A DNA stretch of 33,522 nucleotides from CAYGWX01 sp964353855 [NCBI: uncultured bacterium] (GTDB taxonomy: Bacteria > Edwardsbacteria > CAYGWX01), in the NCBI GenBank assembly GCA_964353855.1, contig CAYGWX010000020.1, positions 1-33,522 of the forward strand, in the 5' to 3' direction. Position 1 is the first letter of the stretch; every line of letters starts with the position of its first letter. Positions 1 through 7,211 of the stretch are shown one piece after another. A program made the translations under genes and the position numbers. Below the pieces are notes generated by a model. It saw nothing but the letters and a program-made list of their open reading frames with translations. It was not told where the DNA came from and searched no databases.

Positions 1-2
1 TG

Positions 3-68
3 TTAAATTAGACTTAAATTAGAGTTAAATTAGTGTTAAATTAGACACAACTTAGTGTTAACTTGGCG
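3..68. repeat. 11-nt tandem repeat, 6 units
   Basis: Six consecutive 11-nt units: TTAAATTAGAC, TTAAATTAGAG, TTAAATTAGTG, TTAAATTAGAC, ACAACTTAGTG and TTAACTTGGCG. The first four are nearly identical and the last two decay. The array is AT-rich, unlike the rest of the window, and may extend beyond the left edge. An 11-bp period puts every unit on about the same face of the helix. There are no spacers, so it is not CRISPR. Confidence 0.85.
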
Positions 69-104
69 TGAAGCCTTCCTGTAGCGGGCTTATTACCCTC
101 CCCT

Positions 105-381
105 AAAGCGGGGACAAAAATAGCCTCCCGATGGACAAAGGAGGCATTGAACTCAAAGTAAGATAGGGACTTACGAAAGGAGCCACTGCGCTTTGTCGGC
201 CCTCGTTATGAGACGGAGTGGAAAAAGGGCTCTCATCCGGGGTTACTTACCGGATGAGGGGGGATGGGGTAAGGCTCCCCAATGTCCGGGGGACGGGGGT
301 GAAAACCTCCCATCCCGTTCCGCTTGCCAAAGGACGATGAGACACCGCTCAAGGGCGTCCTTTAAAAAGGCCGGGCAAAGG
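105..381 (+). ncRNA. Structured RNA candidate (ncRNA or leader), family unknown
   Basis: This gene-free stretch is packed with inverted repeats. Local hairpins are GCCTCC/GGAGGC (123-128 with 140-145), GTAAG/CTTAC (158-162 with 170-174), a 9-bp perfect stem CTCATCCGG/CCGGATGAG (232-240 with 250-258, 9-nt loop), and an 8-bp perfect stem AAAGGACG/CGTCCTTT (329-336 with 356-363). A long-range helix pairs CTTTGTC+GGCC (191-201) with GGCC+G+GGCAAAG (369-380), one bulge, and encloses the inner stems as a multi-helix junction of about 190 nt. GGGATGGG near 262-269 can also pair with CCCATCCC near 310-317, so alternative folds are possible. I checked by eye for cobalamin, TPP, FMN, SAM, glycine, c-di-GMP, tmRNA and RNase P hallmarks and found none; a 6S RNA is not excluded. 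It lies about 85 nt upstream of the aminopeptidase gene and could be its leader or an independent RNA. Strand is assumed from context. Confidence 0.45.
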
Positions 382-465
382 TTGATTTAGGGGCATAATT
401 TGTGGTAGCATAATAGGTCACGATCGAGGGTCAAGGGCGAGATACTGAAACGAAAAGGAATTGTG

Positions 466-1569
466 ATGCAGGATCCGAGAGTCGAGAAATTGGCCAAGGT
501 GCTGGTGGAGTACTCCCTGGAAGTGAAGAAGGGCGACCTGATGATCATCCAGGCCACGGTTATCGCGGCGCCGATGGTCCGGGCGGTTTACCGCGAGGCC
601 CTGCGGGCCGGGGCCCATGTAACCACGCGGGTGGCCGTGGAGGGGCTGGACGAGATCTTCTTCAAGGAAGCGGTCGAGGAGCAGTTGACCTATGTCTCCG
701 AGTTCCGCAAGCTGGAGACGGAGAAGGCCACGGTGATGCTCAACCTCTGGGGCGGGTTCAACCCCAAGAACCTGACCGGGGTGGACCCCAAGCGGATGGC
801 CGCGACCCAGAAGGCGCATTCCGAGATCAGCAAGCGGTTCATGGAGCGGTCGGCCAAAGGGGAGCTGCGCTGGTGCGGGACGATGTTCCCGAACCACGCC
901 AGCGCCCAGGAGGCGGACATGAGCCTCGCGGATTATGAAGACTTCGTGTTCAAAGCCTGCTTCGTGGACAAGCCGGACCCGGTGGCGGAGTGGAAGCGGG
1001 TGGCCCGGGAGCAGGAGAGGATCGTTAATTTCTTGAACGCCAAGAAGACCATCAAGGTGGAGGGCAAGGACACGGACCTCACGGTCTCGGTCGGCGGGCG
1101 GAAATGGATCAACTGCTGCGGGCAGAAGAACATGCCGGACGGGGAGGTGTTCACCGGCCCCTTAGAGGACTCGGCCAACGGCAAAATCCGCTACACCTAT
1201 CCCGCGGTGTACGGAGGCAAGGAGGTCGTGGACGTCCGGCTCACGTTCAAGGAAGGCAGGGTCTCAGAGGCCAGGGCCGAGAAGGGGCAGGAGCTTCTCC
1301 AGGCCATGATCGCGATGGATGAGGGCGCCAAGCGCATTGGGGAGTTCGCCATCGGCACGAACTACGGGGTGCAGCGGTTCACCAAGAACACCCTGTTCGA
1401 CGAGAAGATCGGGGGAACGATCCACCTGGCCCTGGGGTTCTCCATCCCGGAGTCCGGGGGAGTGAACCAGTCCGGAATCCACTGGGACATGGTCTGCGAC
1501 CTCAAAGAAGGGGGACGGATGACCGCGGACGGGGAGAAGTTCTATGAGGATGGGAAGTTTCTGATATAA
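466..1569 (+). CDS. M29-family aminopeptidase
   Basis: A 367-residue cytoplasmic metallopeptidase of the M29 family (AmpS/AmpT/PepS, thermophilic aminopeptidases), which removes N-terminal residues from peptides using a two-metal centre. The N-terminal half has the family pattern VEYSLEVKKGDLMII. The C-terminal half carries the expected metal-ligand regions: the Glu in GEVFTGPLED, a Glu in the DEGAKRIGEFAIGTN segment, and His/His/Asp in LALGFSIPESGG followed by SGIHWDMV near the end. Length matches the family. There is no signal peptide. GTG (463) and ATG (466) are adjacent in frame; ATG 466 is preferred because AAGGAA (455-460) is then better spaced. It is followed by a heptad-repeat spacer and the cyclophilin gene on the same strand. 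Confidence 0.9.
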   Translation: MQDPRVEKLAKVLVEYSLEVKKGDLMIIQATVIAAPMVRAVYREALRAGAHVTTRVAVEGLDEIFFKEAVEEQLTYVSEFRKLETEKATVMLNLWGGFNPKNLTGVDPKRMAATQKAHSEISKRFMERSAKGELRWCGTMFPNHASAQEADMSLADYEDFVFKACFVDKPDPVAEWKRVAREQERIVNFLNAKKTIKVEGKDTDLTVSVGGRKWINCCGQKNMPDGEVFTGPLEDSANGKIRYTYPAVYGGKEVVDVRLTFKEGRVSEARAEKGQELLQAMIAMDEGAKRIGEFAIGTNYGVQRFTKNTLFDEKIGGTIHLALGFSIPESGGVNQSGIHWDMVCDLKEGGRMTADGEKFYEDGKFLI

Positions 1570-1572
1570 AGA

Positions 1573-1607
1573 GCATTGAAAATTGAAGTATGAAAATTGT
1601 AAATTGA
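1573..1607. repeat. 7-nt degenerate tandem array, 5 units
   Basis: Five consecutive heptads occupy the spacer between the aminopeptidase and cyclophilin genes: GCATTGA, AAATTGA, AGTATGA, AAATTGT, AAATTGA. It is one of several spacer-specific micro-arrays in this window. Confidence 0.75.
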
Positions 1608-1656
1608 TCGGCGACGACAAGAGATTCACGCTAACCGTTAAGCTTGAGGAGGATCG

Positions 1657-2250
1657 ATGAAGGGGTTGAAGTGGGTTTTAGCCGGGGCGCTGGTGATGGG
1701 GCTGGCCATCGGAGCGGGTGCCGTAGAAAAAGGCAAGGCAACTAAAGCGAAAGGGAAGAATCCCGTGGTGACGATCGAGACGACACTGGGGACCATCGTG
1801 ATGGAGCTCTACCCGGACAAGGCCCCCAAGACCGTGGAGAACTTCGTGAAGCTGACCAAGGAGAAATTCTTTGACGGCTGCCTGTTCCACCGGATCGTGC
1901 CGGGGTTCGTGATCCAGGGCGGGGACCCGCTGACCAAGGACCCGGCCAAGAAAGACCTCTGGGGAACCGGGGGGCCGGGGTCCTCATTCGCGGATGAACC
2001 CGTGAAGGGCGATTACATCCGGGGGGCCGTGGCGATGGCCAACTCCGGACCGAACACCAACGGCAGCCAGTTCTTCATCTGCGTCAAGGACCTGACCGGC
2101 CGGCTGGGGAAGCAATACAACCTGTTCGGCCAGGTGACCAAGGGCCTGGACGTGGTGGATAAGATCGTGGCCGTGGACCGGGACGAGCGGGACTGCCCGA
2201 AGGCCAATGTGGAAATGAAGAAGGTCACGGTGACCGAAGCTACGAAATAG
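1657..2250 (+). CDS. Exported cyclophilin-type peptidyl-prolyl isomerase
   Basis: A 197-residue cyclophilin that catalyses cis-trans isomerisation of X-Pro bonds during protein folding. Residues 1-22 are a signal peptide (KGLKW, then a hydrophobic run ending AGA), so it acts in the periplasm or at the envelope. A Lys-rich linker precedes the cyclophilin fold from about residue 35 (VVTIETTLGTIVMELYPDKAP). The active-site blocks are present: FHRIVPGFVIQGGDP, then MANSGPNTNGSQFFI with the conserved Gln/Phe, and FGQVTKGLDVVD. Size is typical of the short bacterial PpiA class. The start is supported by GAGGAGGA just upstream. The neighbouring exported proteins fit a role in envelope-protein folding (inference). 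Confidence 0.93.
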   Translation: MKGLKWVLAGALVMGLAIGAGAVEKGKATKAKGKNPVVTIETTLGTIVMELYPDKAPKTVENFVKLTKEKFFDGCLFHRIVPGFVIQGGDPLTKDPAKKDLWGTGGPGSSFADEPVKGDYIRGAVAMANSGPNTNGSQFFICVKDLTGRLGKQYNLFGQVTKGLDVVDKIVAVDRDERDCPKANVEMKKVTVTEATK

Positions 2251-2289
2251 TTAGACGGTTGAACAGTTCGACGGTTGAACGGTTAAGCC
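2250..2289. repeat. 8-nt degenerate tandem array, 5 units
   Basis: Five consecutive octamers follow the cyclophilin stop codon: GTTAGACG, GTTGAACA, GTTCGACG, GTTGAACG, GTTAAGCC. The array at 4036-4075 uses a closely related unit. Confidence 0.8.
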
Positions 2290-2327
2290 TCACGGAAAGA
2301 GTCTGACTTAACGAAAGAGGAGTTAGC

Positions 2328-4034
2328 GTGAGACTACCCTGGGTGATCGGGCTGGCACTGCTGCTCGTCACGCAGGGCTGGGGCGGGGTGGTCATCAACG
2401 AGGTCCTCTATGACCCGCCCGGCTCAAGCGACACCGGGCTGGAGCGGATAGAGCTTTACAATAACGGAAGCACGGCAGTGAACCTCGCGGGGTGGGAACT
2501 CTACCCCGCGAGGACGCCTTATTTCCGGTTCGGGACCTTCACGCTCCAGCCGGGGACTTGGGTGGTCATCCATCTGAGGGAGAGCGGGACGGATACGCCC
2601 ACGGACCTATACGAGGGCACGGTGCCGACGCAGAACATGGGGAACACGGCCGGGTCGGTCGCTTTTTTCGACAGCTCATATCACTCCGCCGCAACCCTGG
2701 TCGACTTCGTGGAGTACGGGGCCGGAGGGCAGACCTGGGAGAGCTCAGCGGTGCAGGATTCCCTCTGGACGGCAGGGGACTTCGTCTCTGATGCCCCGGA
2801 GGGTTCCTCCATAGGGCTCTTCCCGAACGGCGCGGACAACAACCGCTCTTTGGACTGGCGGGAGTTCCGGTTCCCCACCCTCGGGAAGAAAAACCTGTTC
2901 GCCCCTGTATTAACTAATGCCAAAGTAGAGCCGGACAGTTTGGTGGTGAACGGAGGGAACACAGCCCTGCTCTTCGTCCGGGCCGGAGATGGGGGCTCCG
3001 GGCTCGGCATCACTGAGGCAGACCTCTCACCCATCGGCGGAAGCCTTCACCAGAGGCTCTATGACGACGGTACGCACGGTGATTTAGTGGCCGGGGACAG
3101 CGTCTATTCTTACTCGGCCTCGGCAGGAGGCGTGGGGTTAGGGAAAAAGATGCTTTACATCTCGGCCGCGGATTCATCTTCTACGGCCTGGAGTAGAGAT
3201 TCGGTCAGCGTGACCGTGGTAGGAGGCGCGGGGAGCGGGGTGGCACTCAATGAACTGATGTACAGCCCGAACACGGGCGGTCCGGAATGGGTGGAATTAT
3301 ATAACCGGGGACAAGTAGATGTAGACCTCGCGGGGTGGTTCATCCAGAAGGGGGATACGGCCGGGAGGAAGATGCTGACGAGCCGAAGCGTCCTCCTTGG
3401 GCCGGGAGCCTATGCCGTCCTCTCATCAGACTCCCTGAATCCCAGAGGGAACTATCCCACACTTATGCCCCTGGGCGGGATGATCGCCCTCAAGAACGAG
3501 GGGGATGCGGTCACAGTCACGGACAGCCGGGGAGCCGTGATGGACCAGGTGAGCTATCGCCCGGCCTGGGGAGGGAAGGCCGGGGTATCGTTAGAGCGGG
3601 TGAGCCCGGAGATTCCCTCGCCGGACAGCACGAACTGGGGGAGCTGCGTAGACCCTGCGGGGAGCACACCGGGTGCGAAGAACAGCCTGTATGTCACCCC
3701 GAAAGCCGGAGGCGGGCAGATTTCCGCAAGCCCGAATCCGTTCTCCCCGGACGGGAACGGGTGGGATGACCGCACCGTGGTGACGGTGGAGATCCCGGCC
3801 AAGAGCGCGCTGGCCAGGATTTATATCTATGACGTGATGGGCAGGCTCGTCCGCAGGCTCCTGGACCAGGAGACCATCGGCTCCACACGGAGCGTGGTCT
3901 GGGACGGGAAGAGCGACCGGGGAGAGGTCTTGGAGATGGGGATGTACGTGCTCTATTTAGAGGCCATTGACGCCCTGAACGGGATGCTGGTTAGGGCCAA
4001 GGGCACGGTTGTGCTGGCGAAGAGACTGAAATAA
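2328..4034 (+). CDS. Secreted lamin-tail-domain protein with FlgD-like C-terminal domain
   Basis: A 568-residue exported protein. Residues 1-20 form a signal peptide. Two lamin-tail domains (LTD, an Ig-like beta sandwich found in bacterial surface proteins) are recognisable: VVINEVLYDPP through ELYNNGSTAVNLAGWELY near residues 20-150, and ALNELMYSPN through EWVELYNRGQVDVDLAGWFI near 305-440. Between them is an Ig-like segment with LYDDGTHGDLVAGDSVYS. The last ~100 residues are a FlgD-like/gliding-type sorting module: SASPNPFSPDGNGWDD, IYIYDVMGRLVRRL, WDGKSDRGEVLEMGMYVLYLEA. No enzymatic motif is visible, so a structural or anchoring role is inferred. The start is GTG 2328, preceded by AAAGAGGAG. 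The distinct arrays on both sides suggest separate transcription is possible, though no clear promoter is seen. Confidence 0.85.
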   Translation: MRLPWVIGLALLLVTQGWGGVVINEVLYDPPGSSDTGLERIELYNNGSTAVNLAGWELYPARTPYFRFGTFTLQPGTWVVIHLRESGTDTPTDLYEGTVPTQNMGNTAGSVAFFDSSYHSAATLVDFVEYGAGGQTWESSAVQDSLWTAGDFVSDAPEGSSIGLFPNGADNNRSLDWREFRFPTLGKKNLFAPVLTNAKVEPDSLVVNGGNTALLFVRAGDGGSGLGITEADLSPIGGSLHQRLYDDGTHGDLVAGDSVYSYSASAGGVGLGKKMLYISAADSSSTAWSRDSVSVTVVGGAGSGVALNELMYSPNTGGPEWVELYNRGQVDVDLAGWFIQKGDTAGRKMLTSRSVLLGPGAYAVLSSDSLNPRGNYPTLMPLGGMIALKNEGDAVTVTDSRGAVMDQVSYRPAWGGKAGVSLERVSPEIPSPDSTNWGSCVDPAGSTPGAKNSLYVTPKAGGGQISASPNPFSPDGNGWDDRTVVTVEIPAKSALARIYIYDVMGRLVRRLLDQETIGSTRSVVWDGKSDRGEVLEMGMYVLYLEAIDALNGMLVRAKGTVVLAKRLK

Positions 4035-4035
4035 T

Positions 4036-4075
4036 CGGTTAGACGGGTCGATGGTAACGGGTTCGTCGGTTACTA
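4036..4075. repeat. 8-nt degenerate tandem array, 5 units
   Basis: Units CGGTTAGA, CGGGTCGA, TGGTAACG, GGTTCGTC and GGTTACTA begin directly after the lamin-tail gene. The shared GGTTAGACGG core links it to the 2250-2289 array, so the two flank the same gene. Confidence 0.65.
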
Positions 4076-4180
4076 CAGAAATGCCCATTAAAAGCGAAAT
4101 AAGGCCTCTCAGAGGCCCTCAAAGGCCGGAGGTGGGGAGAAACCTCTTCCTACCCCCAATCCCGCCCCTCTCTCTCAAAG

Positions 4181-4207
4181 CTACCCTCCCCCTTTGGGGG
4201 AGGGTAG
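4181..4207. repeat. Perfect 12-bp inverted repeat
   Basis: CTACCCTCCCCC (4181-4192) and its exact complement (4196-4207) surround a TTT loop. A very stable hairpin forms on either strand. No U-tract follows on the plus strand, so it is not a standard intrinsic terminator. It could be a transcript-end structure for the lamin-tail gene or a dispersed palindrome. Confidence 0.8.
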
Positions 4208-4221
4208 AAGCCTCCATCTCA

Positions 4222-4276
4222 CCTCTTCAACTCCGCTTCAAGTATGCTTCAAGTCCGCTACAACTACGCTTACACG
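4222..4276. repeat. 11-nt tandem repeat, 5 units
   Basis: Units CCTCTTCAACT, CCGCTTCAAGT, ATGCTTCAAGT, CCGCTACAACT and ACGCTTACACG. Read on the minus strand a unit is GGACTTGAAGC, which resembles AGACTTAAATT of the left-edge array (7 of 11 identical). The two 11-nt arrays may therefore be related. The surrounding 4035-4534 gap holds no supportable gene. Confidence 0.75.
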
Positions 4277-4439
4277 AGCTTTTCTCGACCTCCTCTGCAC
4301 CACCCGCATAGGGACTCCCCAGCACCTTTTGAAGCAAGGACGGGGTAGAAATTGAGGATGCCACAAACACCTATAAAGGGCGAACTCGTAAATTCTTCTG
4401 CTTTGCGGGTCCTTACCGCTGACAGAATCTTTAAATCCC

Positions 4440-4468
4440 TTGATTTTTGCGTGGATTCATGATATCAT
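4440..4468 (+). promoter_or_regulatory. Sigma70-type promoter of the cysteine protease gene
   Basis: TTGATT (4440-4445), a 17-nt spacer and TATCAT (4463-4468) lie about 65 nt upstream of the chosen ATG. The segment is AT-rich compared with its surroundings. Confidence 0.55.
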
Positions 4469-4534
4469 AATCCTCGGCAGGCCGGGCCAGAAGTGGGGCT
4501 GGCCACCCCTTGGCCTTCGCTAATGGAGGGAGAG

Positions 4535-6352
4535 ATGGGCAAAACGATTGTATTTGCACTCCTGATCGGCGCGCTGTTCACCATCCCCGGTCACGCGACC
4601 CTGGGGATCGGAACCCGTGCCGAACACGCCGTCCTCACCTTTCAGCCCCAACCGCTGGACAACCCGATCGGGTGCGTCTACTTGGGAGACCGGTTCCTCG
4701 TCGGGCTGTCCCCAGAAGAGGTGCGGGCGGGACAGGCGCAGGTCTTCCTGTCCGAGGTGGGGGAACTCCTCCCGGGGGCGGGGGAGTTTTCGCTCTACTT
4801 GTTCATCGAAGGGGTCAAGGGAGGGGTGCGCCTCCGCGCGGATGAGGGGGCGCGCTTTTCCCGCCACCCCGGAGGCCCGGGATTCGACTACCTCGGGGAA
4901 GCCGTCCCGGCTGCCGCCCTGACGGACTTGATCGCCCGCCGCTACCAGGAGCTGCGGGAGATCCGGGCGCGGATCGCGGCCGAGCGCGCGGAGTGGATCG
5001 CGGACGTGAATCCCGTATTCATGCTCCCGGACGCGGAGCGTTTCAACATGCTCGGGCTCGTGGTGCCCCCGGAGGGGGTGGGGAACCTGCCGGTGCGGCC
5101 CCTGGATGCCCAGGCTCCTCCGGATTCCCTGGACTGGACCCGAATGAACGGGAAGAACTACCTCACCGGGATCAGGAACCAAGGGAGTTGCGGGAGCTGC
5201 TGGGCCTTCGGCGCGGTCGCCCAGGTGGAGGCGCTGGTCAACGTCGCGGAGAATGACACCACGATCGACCTCAACCTCTCGGAACAAACCCTGGTGAGCG
5301 ACTGCTGCACGAGCTGCGGCAACTGCAGCGGGGGATGGCACTCCACGGCCCTGAACTTCATCCGGAACACCGGGATCCCGACCGAGACCTGCTTCCCCTA
5401 CCGGGCGGCCAACAGCGCCTGCAGCCGTTGCAGCACCTGGCTGGCGGAGGCCCGGAAGATCAACACGGTGGCCACGGTCACCAGCCAGAGCCAGAACGAG
5501 ACCGCGATCAAGAACGCCCTGCAATACCACCCGGTCAGCACCTGCGTCTACGTGGACAACACGTTCCAGGCCTACCGAGGGGGCATTTACTCCTACACGG
5601 GTTCCGTGTACGACATCAACCACGCGGTCCTGTTCGTGGGCTGGGGCGGGGACACCACCCAAGCGTACTGGAAGCTCAAGAACAGCTGGGGCAGCTCGTG
5701 GGGGGAACAGGGCTACATGCGCGCCCGGAGGGGGCAGAACAACCTCCTGGGCTATTACACCATGGACGCCACCTACCTGCCCTTATTCGTGGACGCCGGC
5801 CGGGACACGACCCTCCGCGCTCCCCGGGACACCCTCACCCTCGCCCCCACGGTACGGGACGGGGCCCCCTGTTACGATCCTACGAAGCCGAGCTACACCT
5901 ACGCCTGGTCGCCCCGGACCGGGCTGTCCGACTCCACGCTCAAGAACCCCAGGGCCTATCCCACGACCACCACGACCTACCGGCTGACCGTAAGGGACCT
6001 GAACCTCTCCCGGTCGGACAGCATCCGTATCACGGTCGTACCCTACGGAGTGGAGACCGCCACCATGGAATCCGCTCCGGACTTCGGCCTGGCCCAAAAC
6101 CGCCCCAACCCGTTCACCAGCCGGACCGCAATCGCCTACAGCCTGCCCGCCCCAGGGCGGGTGGTGCTCAGGATCTACGACGTCTCCGGACGGTGCATCA
6201 AGACCCTCGTGGACCAAACGGTCGGGGCGGGAGCCCATTCCGCGTGGTGGGACGGGAGGAACGCCTCCGGCGAGAAGACGGGTACCGGAATCTATTTCTA
6301 CCGCCTGGAGTCCGGGAGCCGGACGTTCCTCAGGAAGATCATCCGGCTTTAG
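4535..6352 (+). CDS. Secreted papain-family (C1A) cysteine protease with PKD-like and C-terminal sorting domains
   Basis: A 605-residue exported protease. Residues 1-21 are a signal peptide (GKTIVFALLIGALFTIPGHA). About 170 residues of unassigned, possibly prodomain sequence precede the papain fold. Catalytic positions are all present: Gln216 in NQGSCGSCWAF (oxyanion hole), Cys222 nucleophile, His363 in INHAVLFVGWG and Asn383 in KNSWGSSWGEQGYM. A PKD-like domain follows (YAWSPRTGLSDSTLKNPRA through TYRLTVRD, about 440-500). The final ~85 residues are a FlgD-like sorting tail (LAQNRPNPFTSRTAI, LRIYDVSGRCIKTL, WWDGRNASGEKTGTGIYFYRL). It probably digests protein outside the cell or on its surface. 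ATG 4535 is preferred over upstream GTG 4493 and ATG 4523 because GGAGGGAGAG sits directly before it and the signal peptide then starts the protein. Confidence 0.92.
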   Translation: MGKTIVFALLIGALFTIPGHATLGIGTRAEHAVLTFQPQPLDNPIGCVYLGDRFLVGLSPEEVRAGQAQVFLSEVGELLPGAGEFSLYLFIEGVKGGVRLRADEGARFSRHPGGPGFDYLGEAVPAAALTDLIARRYQELREIRARIAAERAEWIADVNPVFMLPDAERFNMLGLVVPPEGVGNLPVRPLDAQAPPDSLDWTRMNGKNYLTGIRNQGSCGSCWAFGAVAQVEALVNVAENDTTIDLNLSEQTLVSDCCTSCGNCSGGWHSTALNFIRNTGIPTETCFPYRAANSACSRCSTWLAEARKINTVATVTSQSQNETAIKNALQYHPVSTCVYVDNTFQAYRGGIYSYTGSVYDINHAVLFVGWGGDTTQAYWKLKNSWGSSWGEQGYMRARRGQNNLLGYYTMDATYLPLFVDAGRDTTLRAPRDTLTLAPTVRDGAPCYDPTKPSYTYAWSPRTGLSDSTLKNPRAYPTTTTTYRLTVRDLNLSRSDSIRITVVPYGVETATMESAPDFGLAQNRPNPFTSRTAIAYSLPAPGRVVLRIYDVSGRCIKTLVDQTVGAGAHSAWWDGRNASGEKTGTGIYFYRLESGSRTFLRKIIRL

Positions 6353-6404
6353 CGGGAGAACAGCGATTTCCCGAGAAAATATACCGGGCAGCCCCGAGAA
6401 AAAC

Positions 6405-6438
6405 CCTTGCCTCGCGCCGCATGCGGTGCGAGGCAAGG
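6405..6438. terminator. GC-rich hairpin between protease and HAD genes
   Basis: CCTTGCCTCGC (6405-6415) pairs perfectly with GCGAGGCAAGG (6428-6438); inner bases extend the stem. The A-run at 6399-6403 gives a U-run only if read on the minus strand, so as a plus-strand terminator it lacks the U-tract. It argues against HAD starts upstream of 6439. Confidence 0.5.
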
Positions 6439-6458
6439 CTGTTAAGAAACCACTTCAG

Positions 6459-7211
6459 ATGACCAGAACCATCCACTCCCTGATCTTCGACTTCGATTAC
6501 ACCTTAGCCGACTCCTCAAAGGGGGTCGTCCTCTGCGTCAACCATGCGCTGGAGACCCTTGGCCTGGCACCGGCGAAAGCGGAGCGCATCAGGCGCACGA
6601 TCGGACTGCCCCTGGAGGTGACCTTCCGGCGGCTCACGGGCCGGGAGGACCCAACCCAGGAGCGGGAGTTCGTCCGGCTCTACGTCCAGCGCGCGGACGA
6701 GATCGTGGCCGGTTTGACCACCCTTCTTCCTACAGTCGCGGAAACCCTCCGGTCGCTCCAACTGTCGGGCCTCGCCCTGGGCATCATCTCGAACAAGTTC
6801 CGGCGCAGGATCGAGGTCATCATGGAAAGGGAGAACCTTGCGGACTGTTTCGATATCATCGTGGGATCCGAGGACGTGGTGCACTACAAGCCCGACCCGG
6901 AAAGCCTGCTTTTGGCCATCGGGCGGCTCGGCGGCACTCCGGCAAGCAGCCTGTACGTGGGGGACAGCGTGACCGATGCGGAAACGGCCAGGCGGGCCGA
7001 AGTCCCTTTCGTGGCCGTGTTAACCGGGGTGACCTCGAGGGAGGAGCACGAGAGATACCAGCCCCAGGCCATCCTCGAAAGCCTGGCGGGGCTCCCGGGC
7101 CTGATCCGGCAGGCTTGGGGTTTGTGGAATCCGGGGGGTGAAATGTGGTATAATGATTATCAGCGTATGAAAGAACGATCATCGAACAGGAGTCATTATC
7201 ATGCAGGATAA
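6459..7211 (+). CDS. HAD-superfamily phosphatase (phosphoglycolate phosphatase/PpaX-like)
   Basis: A 250-residue cytoplasmic HAD hydrolase of subclass I. Motif I is DFDYTLADS at residues 11-19 (Asp11 nucleophile, Asp13 acid/base). A helical cap follows, then motif II in LGIISNK, motif III Lys in VVHYKPDPES, and motif IV GDSVTDAETARRA with the Mg-binding acidic residues. The closest named relatives by pattern are phosphoglycolate phosphatase (Gph) and pyrophosphatase PpaX; the substrate cannot be read from sequence. ATG 6459 is chosen because the in-frame start at 6426 lies inside the hairpin. No strong ribosome site is seen. The 3' end overlaps tldD by 11 bp and contains its promoter. Confidence 0.85.
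   Translation: MTRTIHSLIFDFDYTLADSSKGVVLCVNHALETLGLAPAKAERIRRTIGLPLEVTFRRLTGREDPTQEREFVRLYVQRADEIVAGLTTLLPTVAETLRSLQLSGLALGIISNKFRRRIEVIMERENLADCFDIIVGSEDVVHYKPDPESLLLAIGRLGGTPASSLYVGDSVTDAETARRAEVPFVAVLTGVTSREEHERYQPQAILESLAGLPGLIRQAWGLWNPGGEMWYNDYQRMKERSSNRSHYHAG
7146..7154 (+). promoter_or_regulatory. Extended -10 promoter of tldD
   Basis: TGG followed by TATAAT (7149-7154) is a perfect extended -10 element (TGnTATAAT), 46 bp upstream of the tldD ATG and inside the end of the HAD gene. No good -35 hexamer is present, which is normal for extended -10 promoters. Confidence 0.6.

Noticed and set aside
3-68. Short repeat array as a possible CRISPR
   Set aside because: Units are contiguous 11-mers with no unique spacers and no cas genes are present.
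181-188. AGCCACTG resembling a cobalamin riboswitch element
   Set aside because: The B12-box and other conserved segments are missing and the order of stems does not fit.
193-390. 65-codon open frame upstream of the aminopeptidase
   Set aside because: It lies across the structured RNA stems, has no ribosome site and reads as low-complexity Arg/Gly/Pro-rich sequence.
4051-4311. 86-codon open frame between lamin-tail and protease genes
   Set aside because: It is made of the 8-nt array, the palindrome and the 11-nt array, with no ribosome site or protein-like composition.
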